DNA of 64,000 nt, taken from contig NZ_ATJV01000013.1 in assembly GCF_000443165.1 (NCBI RefSeq), positions 51,322 to 115,321 of the forward strand, read 5' to 3'. Positions 33,426 to 42,653 of the stretch are shown one piece after another. Position numbers and translations under genes: made by a program. This DNA is from Thauera terpenica 58Eu. GTDB taxonomy: Bacteria; Pseudomonadota; Gammaproteobacteria; Burkholderiales; Rhodocyclaceae. The notes beneath the pieces are model-generated. The model saw only the letters and a program-made list of their open reading frames with translations, did not search any database and had not been told where the DNA came from. Positions within the stretch are counted from its first letter, which is position 1. The number at the start of each line of letters is the position of its first letter.

Positions 33426-35444
33426 ATGATGGACATGCAGACTCTCTATCTCCTAGTGCCGCTGGCGCCGCTTGCAGGGGCGATCCTGGCTGGACTTTTT
33501 GGCAAGACCATTGGTCGAACCGGTTCTCACATCGTCACCATTCTCGGTGTTGCGGTCGCCTTGCTGGCTTCACTGGTCATCTACCAGGACGTTCAGGCCG
33601 GGAACACCTTTGACGGTCCGGTCTATACCTGGCTGGTCGCTGGAGGCATCAGCTTCGAGGTGGGCTTCCTGATCGACTCGTTGACGGTGATGATGATGCT
33701 GGTGGTGACCTTCGTGTCGCTGATGGTGCACATCTACACCGTCGGCTACATGTCCGAGGATCCGGGCTATCAGCGCTTCTTCAGCTATATCTCGTTGTTC
33801 ACCTTCTCCATGCTGATGCTGGTGATGGCCAACAACTTCATGCAGCTGTTTTTTGGCTGGGAGGCGGTGGGCCTGGTCTCCTACCTGCTGATTGGCTTCT
33901 GGTATGACCGCCCTACAGCGATCTACGCCAACCTCAAGGCCTTCCTTGTAAACCGCGTGGGGGACTTCGGTTTCCTGCTTGGAATCGGGCTGATCGCTGC
34001 CTACGCGGGGAGCGTCAATTACGCCGAGGTGTTTGCCAAGGCTGGCGAACTCGCCACGCAGGAGATGGCGGTCACGGGTTGGTCCCTGATCACCGCGATC
34101 TGTATCTGCCTGTTCGTGGGTGCAATGGGCAAGTCGGCCCAGATCCCGCTTCACGTGTGGCTTCCTGACTCGATGGAAGGCCCGACCCCGATTTCGGCGC
34201 TGATCCACGCCGCGACCATGGTGACCGCGGGCATCTTCATGGTGGCGCGCATGTCGCCCCTGTTCGAGCTGTCCGATACGGCCCTGTCCTTCGTGCTGGT
34301 GATTGGCGCAACGACAGCGTTGTTCATGGGCTTCCTGGGCATCGTGCAGGACGACATCAAGCGCGTGGTGGCGTATTCAACCCTGTCGCAGCTGGGCTAC
34401 ATGACCGTCGCACTTGGGGTGTCGGCTTATTCGGCAGCGGTGTTTCATCTGATGACGCACGCCTTCTTCAAGGCGCTGCTGTTCTTGGCCGCCGGTTCGG
34501 TGATCATCGGCATGCATCACGAACAGAACATCCGCAAGATGGGTGGGCTGTGGAAGCATATGCCGATCACCTGGATCACATCCTTGCTCGGCTCCCTGGC
34601 CTTGATCGGCTTCCCTTTCTTCTCAGGTTTCTATTCCAAGGATTCGATCATCGAGGCGGTGCACGCATCGACCATTCCGGGTGCTGGATACGCGCTGGTG
34701 TGCGTCCTGCTGGGTGTTTTCGTCACTGCGTTCTATTCTTTCCGGATGTATTTCCTGGTCTTCCACGGCAAGGAGAACTTCGGCAGCGCGGACAGCACTC
34801 CTCACGGCGCTGCGCACGAAGAAGAGGATCACGGACATGATCCGCACCATGGTCTGGCGCCGGGCGAGAAGCCTCACGAGTCGCCCTGGGTGGTCACGCT
34901 GCCGCTCGTCCTGCTTGCGATCCCTTCGGTCGTGATCGGTTTCATCACGATTGAACCGATGTTGTTCGGAGACTGGTTCACGGGTGTGATCTTCGTTGCT
35001 GACAACCACGTCGGACTCAAGGAACTCGCAGCCAGTTTCCATGGCGCAGCGGGCATGGCGATGCACGGTCTGCAAACGGCACCGTTCTGGTTGGCGATCA
35101 GCGGTGTGGTGCTTGCCTGGTTCTTCTATCTCGTGCGGCCCGGTATTCCGGTGGCGATCCAGCGCACCTTCAAGCCGATCCATAGCCTGCTCGAGAACAA
35201 GTATTTCTTCGATCGCTTCAACGAAATCGTGTTCTCGGGTGGTGCTCGTCTGCTCGGCAAGGGGCTCTGGAAGTTTGGTGATCAAGGTCTTATCGATGGC
35301 ATTGCAGTGAATGGCACGGCCAGGTTGGTGGCCTGGATTGCGCAGATGTCGCGCCTGTTCCAGACCGGCCACCTTTATCAGTACGCCTTCACCATGATCA
35401 TCGGCGTGTTCGTGCTCCTTACCTTCTGGTTCAACCGTGGGTGA
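33426..35444 (+). CDS. nuoL: NADH-quinone oxidoreductase subunit L
   Basis: NuoL is the distal antiporter-like proton pump with the long lateral helix. The 672-residue protein has the conserved FFGWEAVGLVSYLLIGFW (Glu in helix 5), the channel Lys in GAMGKSAQIPLHVWLPDSMEGPTP (long run named by ends only: G at the start, P at the end), HAATMVTAGIFM, AYSTLSQLGYM and the C-terminal helix pair. A His-rich loop (HEEEDHGHDPHHG, about residue 465) is an insertion between helices seen in several proteobacterial NuoL proteins. Confidence 0.97.
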   Translation: MMDMQTLYLLVPLAPLAGAILAGLFGKTIGRTGSHIVTILGVAVALLASLVIYQDVQAGNTFDGPVYTWLVAGGISFEVGFLIDSLTVMMMLVVTFVSLMVHIYTVGYMSEDPGYQRFFSYISLFTFSMLMLVMANNFMQLFFGWEAVGLVSYLLIGFWYDRPTAIYANLKAFLVNRVGDFGFLLGIGLIAAYAGSVNYAEVFAKAGELATQEMAVTGWSLITAICICLFVGAMGKSAQIPLHVWLPDSMEGPTPISALIHAATMVTAGIFMVARMSPLFELSDTALSFVLVIGATTALFMGFLGIVQDDIKRVVAYSTLSQLGYMTVALGVSAYSAAVFHLMTHAFFKALLFLAAGSVIIGMHHEQNIRKMGGLWKHMPITWITSLLGSLALIGFPFFSGFYSKDSIIEAVHASTIPGAGYALVCVLLGVFVTAFYSFRMYFLVFHGKENFGSADSTPHGAAHEEEDHGHDPHHGLAPGEKPHESPWVVTLPLVLLAIPSVVIGFITIEPMLFGDWFTGVIFVADNHVGLKELAASFHGAAGMAMHGLQTAPFWLAISGVVLAWFFYLVRPGIPVAIQRTFKPIHSLLENKYFFDRFNEIVFSGGARLLGKGLWKFGDQGLIDGIAVNGTARLVAWIAQMSRLFQTGHLYQYAFTMIIGVFVLLTFWFNRG

Positions 35445-35517
35445 GCAGGTCGCGCAGTGAAGAAATACATAACAAGACGGACCGCGCCGCTCGCGGCGCA
35501 CTGAACGGAAAGCAACG

Positions 35518-36999
35518 ATGACGGACATTCCTCTCCTCAGTCTGGCGATCTGGGTACCGATTATCGGTGGCCTGCTGGTCCTCGCGACCGGCTCGGATCG
35601 TAATGCCCCGCTGGCGCGGATGCTTGCGTTCGCGGTCGCGGTGGCTGGGTTCGTCGTGACCCTCCCGCTTTACACGGGTTTCGACACCACAACCAGCGCA
35701 ATGCAGTTCGTCGAAGTGTCGTCCTGGATACCGCGCTTCAACATCAACTACCACCTCGGGGTGGACGGCATCTCGGTGTTGTTCCTGCTTCTCAACGCCT
35801 TCATCACCATCATCGTCGTGCTGGCAGGCTGGAAAGTGATCGAGAACAAGGTCGCGCAGTACATGGCGGCCTTCCTGATCATGTCCGGTCTGATGAACGG
35901 CATCTTTTCCGCACTCGATGGCGTGCTGTTTTATGTCTTCTTCGAGGCGTCGCTGATTCCGATGTACCTGATCATCGGCGTCTGGGGTGGCCCGAACCGG
36001 GTTTATGCCGCGATCAAGTTTTTTCTTTACACGCTGCTCGGCTCGCTGTTGATGTTGATCGTGCTGTTGTACCTGTTCATGCAGTCGGGTGGTAGTTTCT
36101 ACATCCTGGACTGGCATCAACTGCCCTTGCCGATCGAGCCACAGATCCTCATTTTCCTCGCCTTTCTTGTTGCCTTTGGCGTCAAGGTCCCGATGTGGCC
36201 GGTGCATACCTGGTTGCCTGACGCTCACGTCGAGGCGCCAACCGGAGGTTCGGTGGTGCTGGCGGCGATTGCGCTCAAACTTGGTGCTTACGGTTTTCTG
36301 CGCTTTTCCATGCCTATCGTGCCCGACGCTGCGCATGAGCTGTCGTGGCTGGTGATCTCGCTGTCCTTGATTGCGGTCGTGTACATCAGTTTCGTCGCCC
36401 TCGTGCAGGTCGACATGAAGAAGCTGGTGGCTTACTCATCAATCTCGCACATGGGTTTCGTTACCCTGGGTTTCTTCATCTTCAACCCGCTGGGTGTCGA
36501 AGGTGCGATCGTGCAGATGATTTCACACGGCTTCGTGTCGGCTGCGATGTTCCTGTGCATAGGCGTGCTCTATGACCGCGTGCATTCGCGCCAGATTGCT
36601 GATTACGGCGGTGTCGTGCATACGATGCCAAAGTTTGCGGCCTTCTTCATGTTGTTCGCGATGGCGAACTCGGGCCTGCCGGCAACTTCGGGTTTCGTGG
36701 GCGAGTTCATGGTGGTGCTAGGGGCGGTCAAGTACAACTTCTGGATCGGATTCATCGCGGCAACTTCTTTGATCCTCAGTGCGGCATATTCGCTGTGGAT
36801 GTACAAACGAGTTGTTTTCGGCAAGGTTGCGAACAAGCAGGTTGCCGAGCTCCACGACATCAATGCGCGCGAGTTCGCCTTTCTGGGCATTCTTGCGGTA
36901 TGTGTGCTTGCGATGGGTCTGTACCCGTTTCCCTTTACCGAAGTGATGCATACCTCGGTCAACGAACTCCTGCGGCATGTTGCCGTGAGCAAGCTCTGA
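35518..36999 (+). CDS. nuoM: NADH-quinone oxidoreductase subunit M
   Basis: NuoM is the middle antiporter-like proton pump of complex I. The 493-residue protein has about 14 helices. The helix-5 Glu is in FFEASLIPMYLIIGVWGG. VKVPMWPVHTWLPDAHVEAP carries the channel Lys, and the helix-12 region AYSSISHMGFVTLG follows. It starts 73 bases after nuoL. Confidence 0.98.
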   Translation: MTDIPLLSLAIWVPIIGGLLVLATGSDRNAPLARMLAFAVAVAGFVVTLPLYTGFDTTTSAMQFVEVSSWIPRFNINYHLGVDGISVLFLLLNAFITIIVVLAGWKVIENKVAQYMAAFLIMSGLMNGIFSALDGVLFYVFFEASLIPMYLIIGVWGGPNRVYAAIKFFLYTLLGSLLMLIVLLYLFMQSGGSFYILDWHQLPLPIEPQILIFLAFLVAFGVKVPMWPVHTWLPDAHVEAPTGGSVVLAAIALKLGAYGFLRFSMPIVPDAAHELSWLVISLSLIAVVYISFVALVQVDMKKLVAYSSISHMGFVTLGFFIFNPLGVEGAIVQMISHGFVSAAMFLCIGVLYDRVHSRQIADYGGVVHTMPKFAAFFMLFAMANSGLPATSGFVGEFMVVLGAVKYNFWIGFIAATSLILSAAYSLWMYKRVVFGKVANKQVAELHDINAREFAFLGILAVCVLAMGLYPFPFTEVMHTSVNELLRHVAVSKL

Positions 37000-37048
37000 G
37001 CGTCGGGCCACCGAACGCCTCAGGGATACTTAACGGACTGGTCAGAAG

Positions 37049-38518
37049 ATGAACTTTGTCGTCCCCGACTTCTACCCCGCCGCGGCCGAGATCTTCGTCG
37101 CCGTGATGGCCTTGGTGACCATGCTTGCGAGCGCCTTTGCACGCAGCATTGCCCGCTCGCTCGCTTACTATGCGACCCAATTCACGCTGATCGCGGCGGC
37201 CTTCGTAACGATCTACACGATGCAGGGCGAGCCTGTATACACCTTCAACAATCTCTTCATCAGTGACCTGATGGGAGATTTCCTGAAGCTGATGATCTAT
37301 TTTTCCACCGCGATCGCTTTGCTCTACGGTCGTGCCTATCTTGCGGACCGCAAGCTCGATAGGCCGGAGTACTACGTCCTCGCGCTGTTGATGACGCTGG
37401 GCATGATGGTGATGGTGAGCGCGAACCACATGTTGTCGATGTACATCGGGCTGGAAATGATGTCGCTCGCGCTCTACACCATGGTCGCCTTCGACCGCAA
37501 TTCGCCGCGATCAACAGAAGCGGCGATGAAGTATTTCGTGCTTGGGGCCCTGGCCTCCGGTCTGCTGCTGTATGGCATGTCAATGATTTACGGCGCCACC
37601 GGCTCGCTCGAATTCTCCTCGATTGCCCAGGCGGTGTACAACCAGACCGCGAATCAGATCGTGCTGATGTTCGGCCTGGTGTTTCTGGTCGCTGGCATCT
37701 GCTTCAAGCTAGGGGTCGTGCCTTTCCACATGTGGGTTCCGGACGTTTATGAGGGCGCGCCTACGGCGGTCACCCTGATGATCTCCACCGCACCCAAGTT
37801 GGCCGCTTTCGCGATGGCGGTGCGCTTGTTGATCTGGGCGCTGTTTGACGTCGCCGAAGAGTGGCAGGGGATGCTGATGATGGTTGCAGTGGCGTCCATT
37901 GCGCTCGGCAACCTGGCCGCGATCGCGCAGCAGAACATCAAGCGCATGCTGGCCTATTCCGGCATCTCGCACATGGGTTTCATGCTGCTGGGTTTGCTCG
38001 CAGGCGTGGTGGACGGGGATCGACACTTCGCGCTCAATGCCTATAGTTCGGCGATGTTCTACGCGGTTTCTTACGTCATCATGAGTCTTGCCTCTTTCGG
38101 CATGCTGATCCTGTTGTCCCGGGCCGGCTTTGAGGCCGAGAACATTGATGATTTCAAGGGGCTCAACAAGCGCAGTCCGTGGTTCGCGCTGATGATGCTT
38201 TTCGTCATGTTCTCGATGGCGGGTGTTCCCTTCTTCATCGGCTTTTTCGCCAAGCTCGCAGTGCTTCAGGCGGTGGTGGCGGCAGGCTACTTCTGGCTCG
38301 CGGTGGTTGCGGTGCTGCTCTCGGTTGCAGGCGCGTTTTACTACCTGCGGGTCGTGAAGGTGATGTATTTCGATGCGCCGGTTGATGAGTCGCCCATTCA
38401 GGCGCCTGCGGAAGTGCGCATCATGTTGTCGGCGAACGGAATTGCAATTGCCGCGCTTGGACTCGCTCCGCAGATGCTGATGTCCTTGTGTGCGTATGCG
38501 CTGCTGGGCTCGCTCTGA
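37049..38518 (+). CDS. nuoN: NADH-quinone oxidoreductase subunit N
   Basis: NuoN is the proximal antiporter-like pump, last of the operon. The 489-residue protein has about 14 helices. Conserved segments are [39 protein letters not shown] and [17 protein letters not shown]. No DUF2818-type gene, often present after nuoN in related species, fits in the gap downstream. The operon ends at the strong terminator at 38586. Confidence 0.98.
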   Translation: MNFVVPDFYPAAAEIFVAVMALVTMLASAFARSIARSLAYYATQFTLIAAAFVTIYTMQGEPVYTFNNLFISDLMGDFLKLMIYFSTAIALLYGRAYLADRKLDRPEYYVLALLMTLGMMVMVSANHMLSMYIGLEMMSLALYTMVAFDRNSPRSTEAAMKYFVLGALASGLLLYGMSMIYGATGSLEFSSIAQAVYNQTANQIVLMFGLVFLVAGICFKLGVVPFHMWVPDVYEGAPTAVTLMISTAPKLAAFAMAVRLLIWALFDVAEEWQGMLMMVAVASIALGNLAAIAQQNIKRMLAYSGISHMGFMLLGLLAGVVDGDRHFALNAYSSAMFYAVSYVIMSLASFGMLILLSRAGFEAENIDDFKGLNKRSPWFALMMLFVMFSMAGVPFFIGFFAKLAVLQAVVAAGYFWLAVVAVLLSVAGAFYYLRVVKVMYFDAPVDESPIQAPAEVRIMLSANGIAIAALGLAPQMLMSLCAYALLGSL

Positions 38519-38585
38519 GCACGGCGGGGGTGTGAGCCGGTCCGGGCGTTGACAAGCACCGCGTCTCAAAAAGTGGAGTCAACCT

Positions 38586-38618
38586 TGGCCATCGCTTGCG
38601 CGATGGCCATTTTTTTTT
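38586..38618 (+). terminator. Strong intrinsic terminator of the nuo operon
   Basis: A perfect 10-bp stem (TGGCCATCGC / GCGATGGCCA) with a TTGC tetraloop is followed by nine T residues. It lies 67 bases after nuoN and separates the operon from the Nudix gene. Confidence 0.93.
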
Positions 38619-38683
38619 GAGCTACTGGCATCCGGGCCAGGGCCGCGAGAAATACTTGAAAGCGATCGCTTTGGAGCTTGAAG

Positions 38684-39223
38684 ATGGATGTGCTTGAAGA
38701 ACTTGAGCTGGCCAGCGAGCAAGTGTTCGATGGCAGCTTGCTCAGTGTCTGGCGTGATCGCGTGCGCTTGCCGGATGGTACTGAGGGCAGGCGCGAATAC
38801 ATACGCCACCCCGGTGCTGTGGTTGTCGTGGCCTTGCTGGGTGATGGTGGGATTCTCTTCGAGCGGCAGTTTCGCTATCCCCTGCGTCGCGCCTTCATCG
38901 AACTGCCGGCGGGCAAGATCGACAGCGGAGAGGATATCCTCGACTGCGCCCGGCGCGAGTTGCGTGAAGAGACCGGCTATGAGGCCGCAGAGTGGCGCTA
39001 CGTTGGAGTGATGCATCCCTGTATCGGCTATTCCGACGAGCGCATCGAGATCTTCCTTGCCAAGGGACTCAGCTACCTTGGACATCAGCGGGATGAGGGG
39101 GAGTTTCTGGAGTTGTTGACCTTGACGCGGGAAGAAGTCGAAGGGGCGATACACGCCGGTGAGATTACCGATGGCAAGTCCATCGTCGCGCTCTATCGCT
39201 GTCTGCCCCTGATCGGAGTCTGA
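38684..39223 (+). CDS. Nudix hydrolase, probable ADP-ribose pyrophosphatase
   Basis: The 179-residue protein has a complete Nudix box (G-x5-E-x7-REUxEExGU) in GKIDSGEDILDCARRELREE followed by TGY. The preceding ERQFRYPLRRAFIELPAG and the downstream CIGYSDERIEIFLAKGL are typical of ADP-sugar pyrophosphatases of the NudF type, which recycle ADP-ribose. The start ATG at 38684 has a GGAG site 7 bases upstream. It follows the nuo terminator, so it must have its own promoter, which I cannot define. Confidence 0.9.
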   Translation: MDVLEELELASEQVFDGSLLSVWRDRVRLPDGTEGRREYIRHPGAVVVVALLGDGGILFERQFRYPLRRAFIELPAGKIDSGEDILDCARRELREETGYEAAEWRYVGVMHPCIGYSDERIEIFLAKGLSYLGHQRDEGEFLELLTLTREEVEGAIHAGEITDGKSIVALYRCLPLIGV

Positions 39224-39270
39224 CACTCAGCGGGGCGCGCATCTGCCAGGAGGGCGCTTCTTGTCACGCA

Positions 39271-40428
39271 CTAATCGGTGCTGCTGCGGTAGGGCGCGCG
39301 TTCGTTCAACTCGTCCAGATAAAAACTCATGTGCTGGCGCTCGCGGCCGAGGAAGTCGTCAACTGCCGTGCGAAAGCGGGGGTCGGCGATCCAGTGCGCC
39401 GAGTGCGTCTTCACCGGCAGGAGACCGCGCGCGACTTTGTGTTCGCCCTGGGCGCCACCCTCGAAGCGCTGCAGCCCATGCGCAATGCAGTGCTCGATCG
39501 CCTGGTAGTAGCACAGTTCGAAGTGCAGGAAGGGCAGGGGCTCGACGGCTCCCCAGTAGCGCCCGTACAGCGTTTCTTCGTCGCGCAGGAAGAAGGCGCA
39601 CGCCACCGGCACGCCGGCACGTGCGGCGACAAGCAGCACGACCTGTTCGGGTCGTGCGCGCGCAAGGCGAAGAAAGAAATCCAGATTCAGGTAGGGCGTT
39701 GAGCGGTGCAGGGCGTAGGTGTTTGCATAGCAGCGGTACAGAAAGTGCCAGTCCTCGTGCGTTGCGGTGTGGCCATTAAGCCAGCTCAGGGAGAGCCCGT
39801 GCGCGCTTGCGCGTCGCCGCTCCTGGCGGATCTTCTTGCGTTTGTCGTGATTGAGGCTGCCAAGGAAGGCGTCGAAGTCGGCATAGGGTGAGCCGTCCGT
39901 GCCGGTGTTGCTCCAGCGGAACTGCACGCCTTCACGCAAGGACAAGCCGTTCTGCTGCAAGGACGCGAGCTCGCGTTCGCCAGGAAAGAGTACATGGAGG
40001 GAGGACAGGGCGCTGCTTTCAGCGAGTCTGCTTACCCCGGCCATCAACCGCTCGCGTGCCCGGGGATCCTGCCCGAGTACACGCGGGCCGGGCACGGGCG
40101 TGAATGGAATCGCACACAGCCATTTGGGATAGTAATCGAGGCCGTGGCGCTGATAGGCCTCTGCCCATGCCCAGTCGAAAACGTATTCTCCCCAGGAGTG
40201 CGTCTTGAGGTAGAGCGGCATCGCAGCGGCCAGGCGTCCGTCCGTCCACAGCGTTGCGTGGCGGGGTGTCCAGCCGCTGGCCTCACCTACGCAGCCGCTG
40301 GCCTCCAGTGCGTGCAGGTAGGCGTGGTGCAGGCACGGGGTGGGCGCAGGGGGTAGCAGTGCATCCCAATCCTGAGGGGCGATGTCCGCGATCGAGCCGA
40401 GCAGCCTGAATTCATCGGGACTGGTCAT
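39271..40428 (-). CDS. GNAT/FemAB-like N-acyltransferase (PF04339-type, DUF482)
   Basis: The 385-residue protein belongs to the peptidogalycan/FemAB-like acyltransferase group. Recognisable blocks are PTPCLHHAYLHALEASGCVG, LYLKTHSWGEYVFDWAWA, YYPKWLCAIPFTPV and LNHDKRKKIRQERRR. The C-terminal acetyltransferase part includes VACAFFLRDEETLYGRYWG, FELCYYQAIEHCIAHGL and RFEGGAQGEHK. The substrate is unknown; relatives are annotated only as GNAT family proteins. No signal peptide is visible, so it is probably cytosolic. The start at 40428 (MTSPDEFRLLG) is chosen because sequence upstream is not conserved. It is divergent from nadE. Confidence 0.85.
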   Translation of the reverse strand: MTSPDEFRLLGSIADIAPQDWDALLPPAPTPCLHHAYLHALEASGCVGEASGWTPRHATLWTDGRLAAAMPLYLKTHSWGEYVFDWAWAEAYQRHGLDYYPKWLCAIPFTPVPGPRVLGQDPRARERLMAGVSRLAESSALSSLHVLFPGERELASLQQNGLSLREGVQFRWSNTGTDGSPYADFDAFLGSLNHDKRKKIRQERRRASAHGLSLSWLNGHTATHEDWHFLYRCYANTYALHRSTPYLNLDFFLRLARARPEQVVLLVAARAGVPVACAFFLRDEETLYGRYWGAVEPLPFLHFELCYYQAIEHCIAHGLQRFEGGAQGEHKVARGLLPVKTHSAHWIADPRFRTAVDDFLGRERQHMSFYLDELNERAPYRSSTD

Positions 40429-40537
40429 GAGCGAAACTTGAATGACTTGGATGCGTGCCGCACGGGGGTGTCGCCTCATTATTGTGCAGTGCGAAGATAC
40501 GCTGCGGCGGCAGCCACTTGCAAGCCTTGTCCCCTGC

Positions 40538-40546
40538 TTATCCACA
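40538..40546 (+). promoter_or_regulatory. Single perfect DnaA box upstream of nadE
   Basis: TTATCCACA matches the consensus DnaA box exactly. It lies in the 202-base divergent region between the acyltransferase gene and nadE, 85 bases before the nadE ATG. A 9-base match can occur by chance. Confidence 0.4.
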
Positions 40547-40616
40547 GTCTTGCACACCCCGTGTGTGGGTTTAATTGCCGGCTCGCGTGTGATGCGACGC
40601 AAGGATCGCGAAGCGG

Positions 40617-40622
40617 TATAGT
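40617..40622 (+). promoter_or_regulatory. -10 element immediately before nadE
   Basis: TATAGT ends only 8 bases before the nadE ATG, so initiation 6-7 bases downstream would give an almost leaderless mRNA. No good -35 is seen at 16-18 bases. Confidence 0.35.
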
Positions 40623-40630
40623 TTCGCCCC

Positions 40631-42259
40631 ATGAACACGAACTCTCGAACTTCCCTCACCCTGGCCGTCGCACAGCTCAACCTCACCGTGGGCGATGTAG
40701 TCGGCAATGCCGACGCCATCATCGCGGCGATCGGCCGTGCTCGCGCCGCGGGCGCTGACTTGCTGCTCACCCCGGAACTGGCCTTGTCGGGCTATCCGCC
40801 TGAGGATCTGCTGCTGCGGCCGGACTTCTATCGTGCCTGCGAGCGCGAGACGCAGCGCATTGCGGCGGCCGCCGGCGAGCTCTGCGTCGTGCTGGGGCGC
40901 CCGGTCGCGATCGGTGCGGCGCGCTTCAATGCCGCGTCGGTGCTCCGGGGTGGCAAGGTGGAGCGCAGCTATTTCAAGAATCTTCTTCCCAACTACGAGG
41001 TCTTTGACGAGGAGCGCTACTTCGAGGCTGGGGTCGATGCCTGTGTGTTCGACCTCAAGGGGCTGCGCCTGGGGGTGAGCATCTGTGCCGATATCTGGGA
41101 GCCCGGTCCGGCCGAGGCCGCGCGGGCCGCCGGCGCGCAGGTGCTGCTATCGCTTAACGCATCGCCCTATCACATGAACAAGCACGCGCAGCGCCTGCAG
41201 GTACTGCGCGACCGTGTGCGCGAGACCGGCCTGGCAGTGCTCTATTGCAACATGGTGGGTGGTCAGGATGAGCTGGTGTTTGACGGCGGCTCGTTTGCGC
41301 TCGACCACGACGGTCGCCTTGGCTATGCCGCCCCTGCGTTCGAGGAGCGTGTCGATATCCTGCGTTTTGATGGTGCCCGCTGGCAGAGCGAACTCAAGGC
41401 CGTGCCGCAGGGCCTGGAGGCAGGCGTGTACGAAGCGCTCAAGCTGGGGGTGCGAGATTATCTCGACAAGAATCGTTTTCCGGGCGCGATCATCGGGCTT
41501 TCGGGAGGACTGGATTCCGCGCTGACGCTGGCGGTGGCGGTGGATGCGCTCGGTGCCGAGCGAGTCAGGGCGGTGATGATGGCCTCGCCCTATACGGCGC
41601 AGATGAGCCTCGACGACTCGCGCGAAATGGTCGCCCGCCTCGGGGTGCGTTACGACGAGATCCCCATCGAGCCTGCAATGCAGGTTTTTGCGCAGCTGCT
41701 CGAAGCGCAGTTCGCCGGCTTGCCGGCCGATACCACCGAGGAAAACCTTCAAAGTCGTATCCGCGGCATGATCCTGATGGCCTTGTCGAACAAGACGGGC
41801 GCAATCGTGCTGACCACCGGCAACAAGAGCGAGATGGCAACCGGCTACGCTACCTTGTATGGAGACATGGCCGGCGGTTTCGCGGTGCTGAAGGACGTCT
41901 ACAAGTCGCTCGCATTCCGTCTCGCGCGCTGGCGCAACACCCTTGGCCCGGTGATCCCGCAGAACATCATTGATCGACCGCCTTCGGCCGAACTGAAGCA
42001 CGACCAGACCGACCAGGACAGTCTGCCGCCGTATGAGATGCTCGATGCGATCATCGAAGCCTACATGGAGCGCGATCAGTCTCCGCGCGAGATCATTGCC
42101 GCCGGTTTTCCCGAGGCCGAGGTGCGGCGCACTGTATCGATGCTCACACGCAGTGAGTACAAGCGCCGCCAGGCGCCGGTGGGCGTTCGGGTGACGCAGC
42201 GTGGTTTCGGCAAGGATTGGCGTTATCCGATAACATCGCGTTATCAAGATGAGTTTTAA
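40631..42259 (+). CDS. nadE: Glutamine-dependent NAD+ synthetase
   Basis: NadE amidates nicotinic acid adenine dinucleotide to NAD+. The 542-residue protein is the two-domain, glutamine-using form. An N-terminal nitrilase-type glutaminase domain carries Glu49 (TPELALSGYPPEDL), Lys116 (YFKNLLPNYEVFDE) and Cys152 (VSICADIWEPG). The C-terminal ATP-pyrophosphatase domain has the loop IIGLSGGLDSALT and TTGNKSEMATGY. The ATG is supported by the family N-terminus (LTLAVAQLNLTVGD), yet no Shine-Dalgarno sequence precedes it. glnB follows 51 bases later, probably as an operon. Confidence 0.97.
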   Translation: MNTNSRTSLTLAVAQLNLTVGDVVGNADAIIAAIGRARAAGADLLLTPELALSGYPPEDLLLRPDFYRACERETQRIAAAAGELCVVLGRPVAIGAARFNAASVLRGGKVERSYFKNLLPNYEVFDEERYFEAGVDACVFDLKGLRLGVSICADIWEPGPAEAARAAGAQVLLSLNASPYHMNKHAQRLQVLRDRVRETGLAVLYCNMVGGQDELVFDGGSFALDHDGRLGYAAPAFEERVDILRFDGARWQSELKAVPQGLEAGVYEALKLGVRDYLDKNRFPGAIIGLSGGLDSALTLAVAVDALGAERVRAVMMASPYTAQMSLDDSREMVARLGVRYDEIPIEPAMQVFAQLLEAQFAGLPADTTEENLQSRIRGMILMALSNKTGAIVLTTGNKSEMATGYATLYGDMAGGFAVLKDVYKSLAFRLARWRNTLGPVIPQNIIDRPPSAELKHDQTDQDSLPPYEMLDAIIEAYMERDQSPREIIAAGFPEAEVRRTVSMLTRSEYKRRQAPVGVRVTQRGFGKDWRYPITSRYQDEF

Positions 42260-42262
42260 TGA

Positions 42263-42649
<387 letters not shown>

Positions 42650-42653
42650 TGAT

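Noticed and set aside
34800..34880. His-rich metal-binding insertion in NuoL as a novel feature
   Set aside because: Acidic and His-rich loops at this place are common in proteobacterial NuoL, so it is not worth a separate claim.
38519..38683. A missed small gene (DUF2818-like) after nuoN
   Set aside because: No open frame with a membrane-protein pattern exists there; the space is taken by the terminator.
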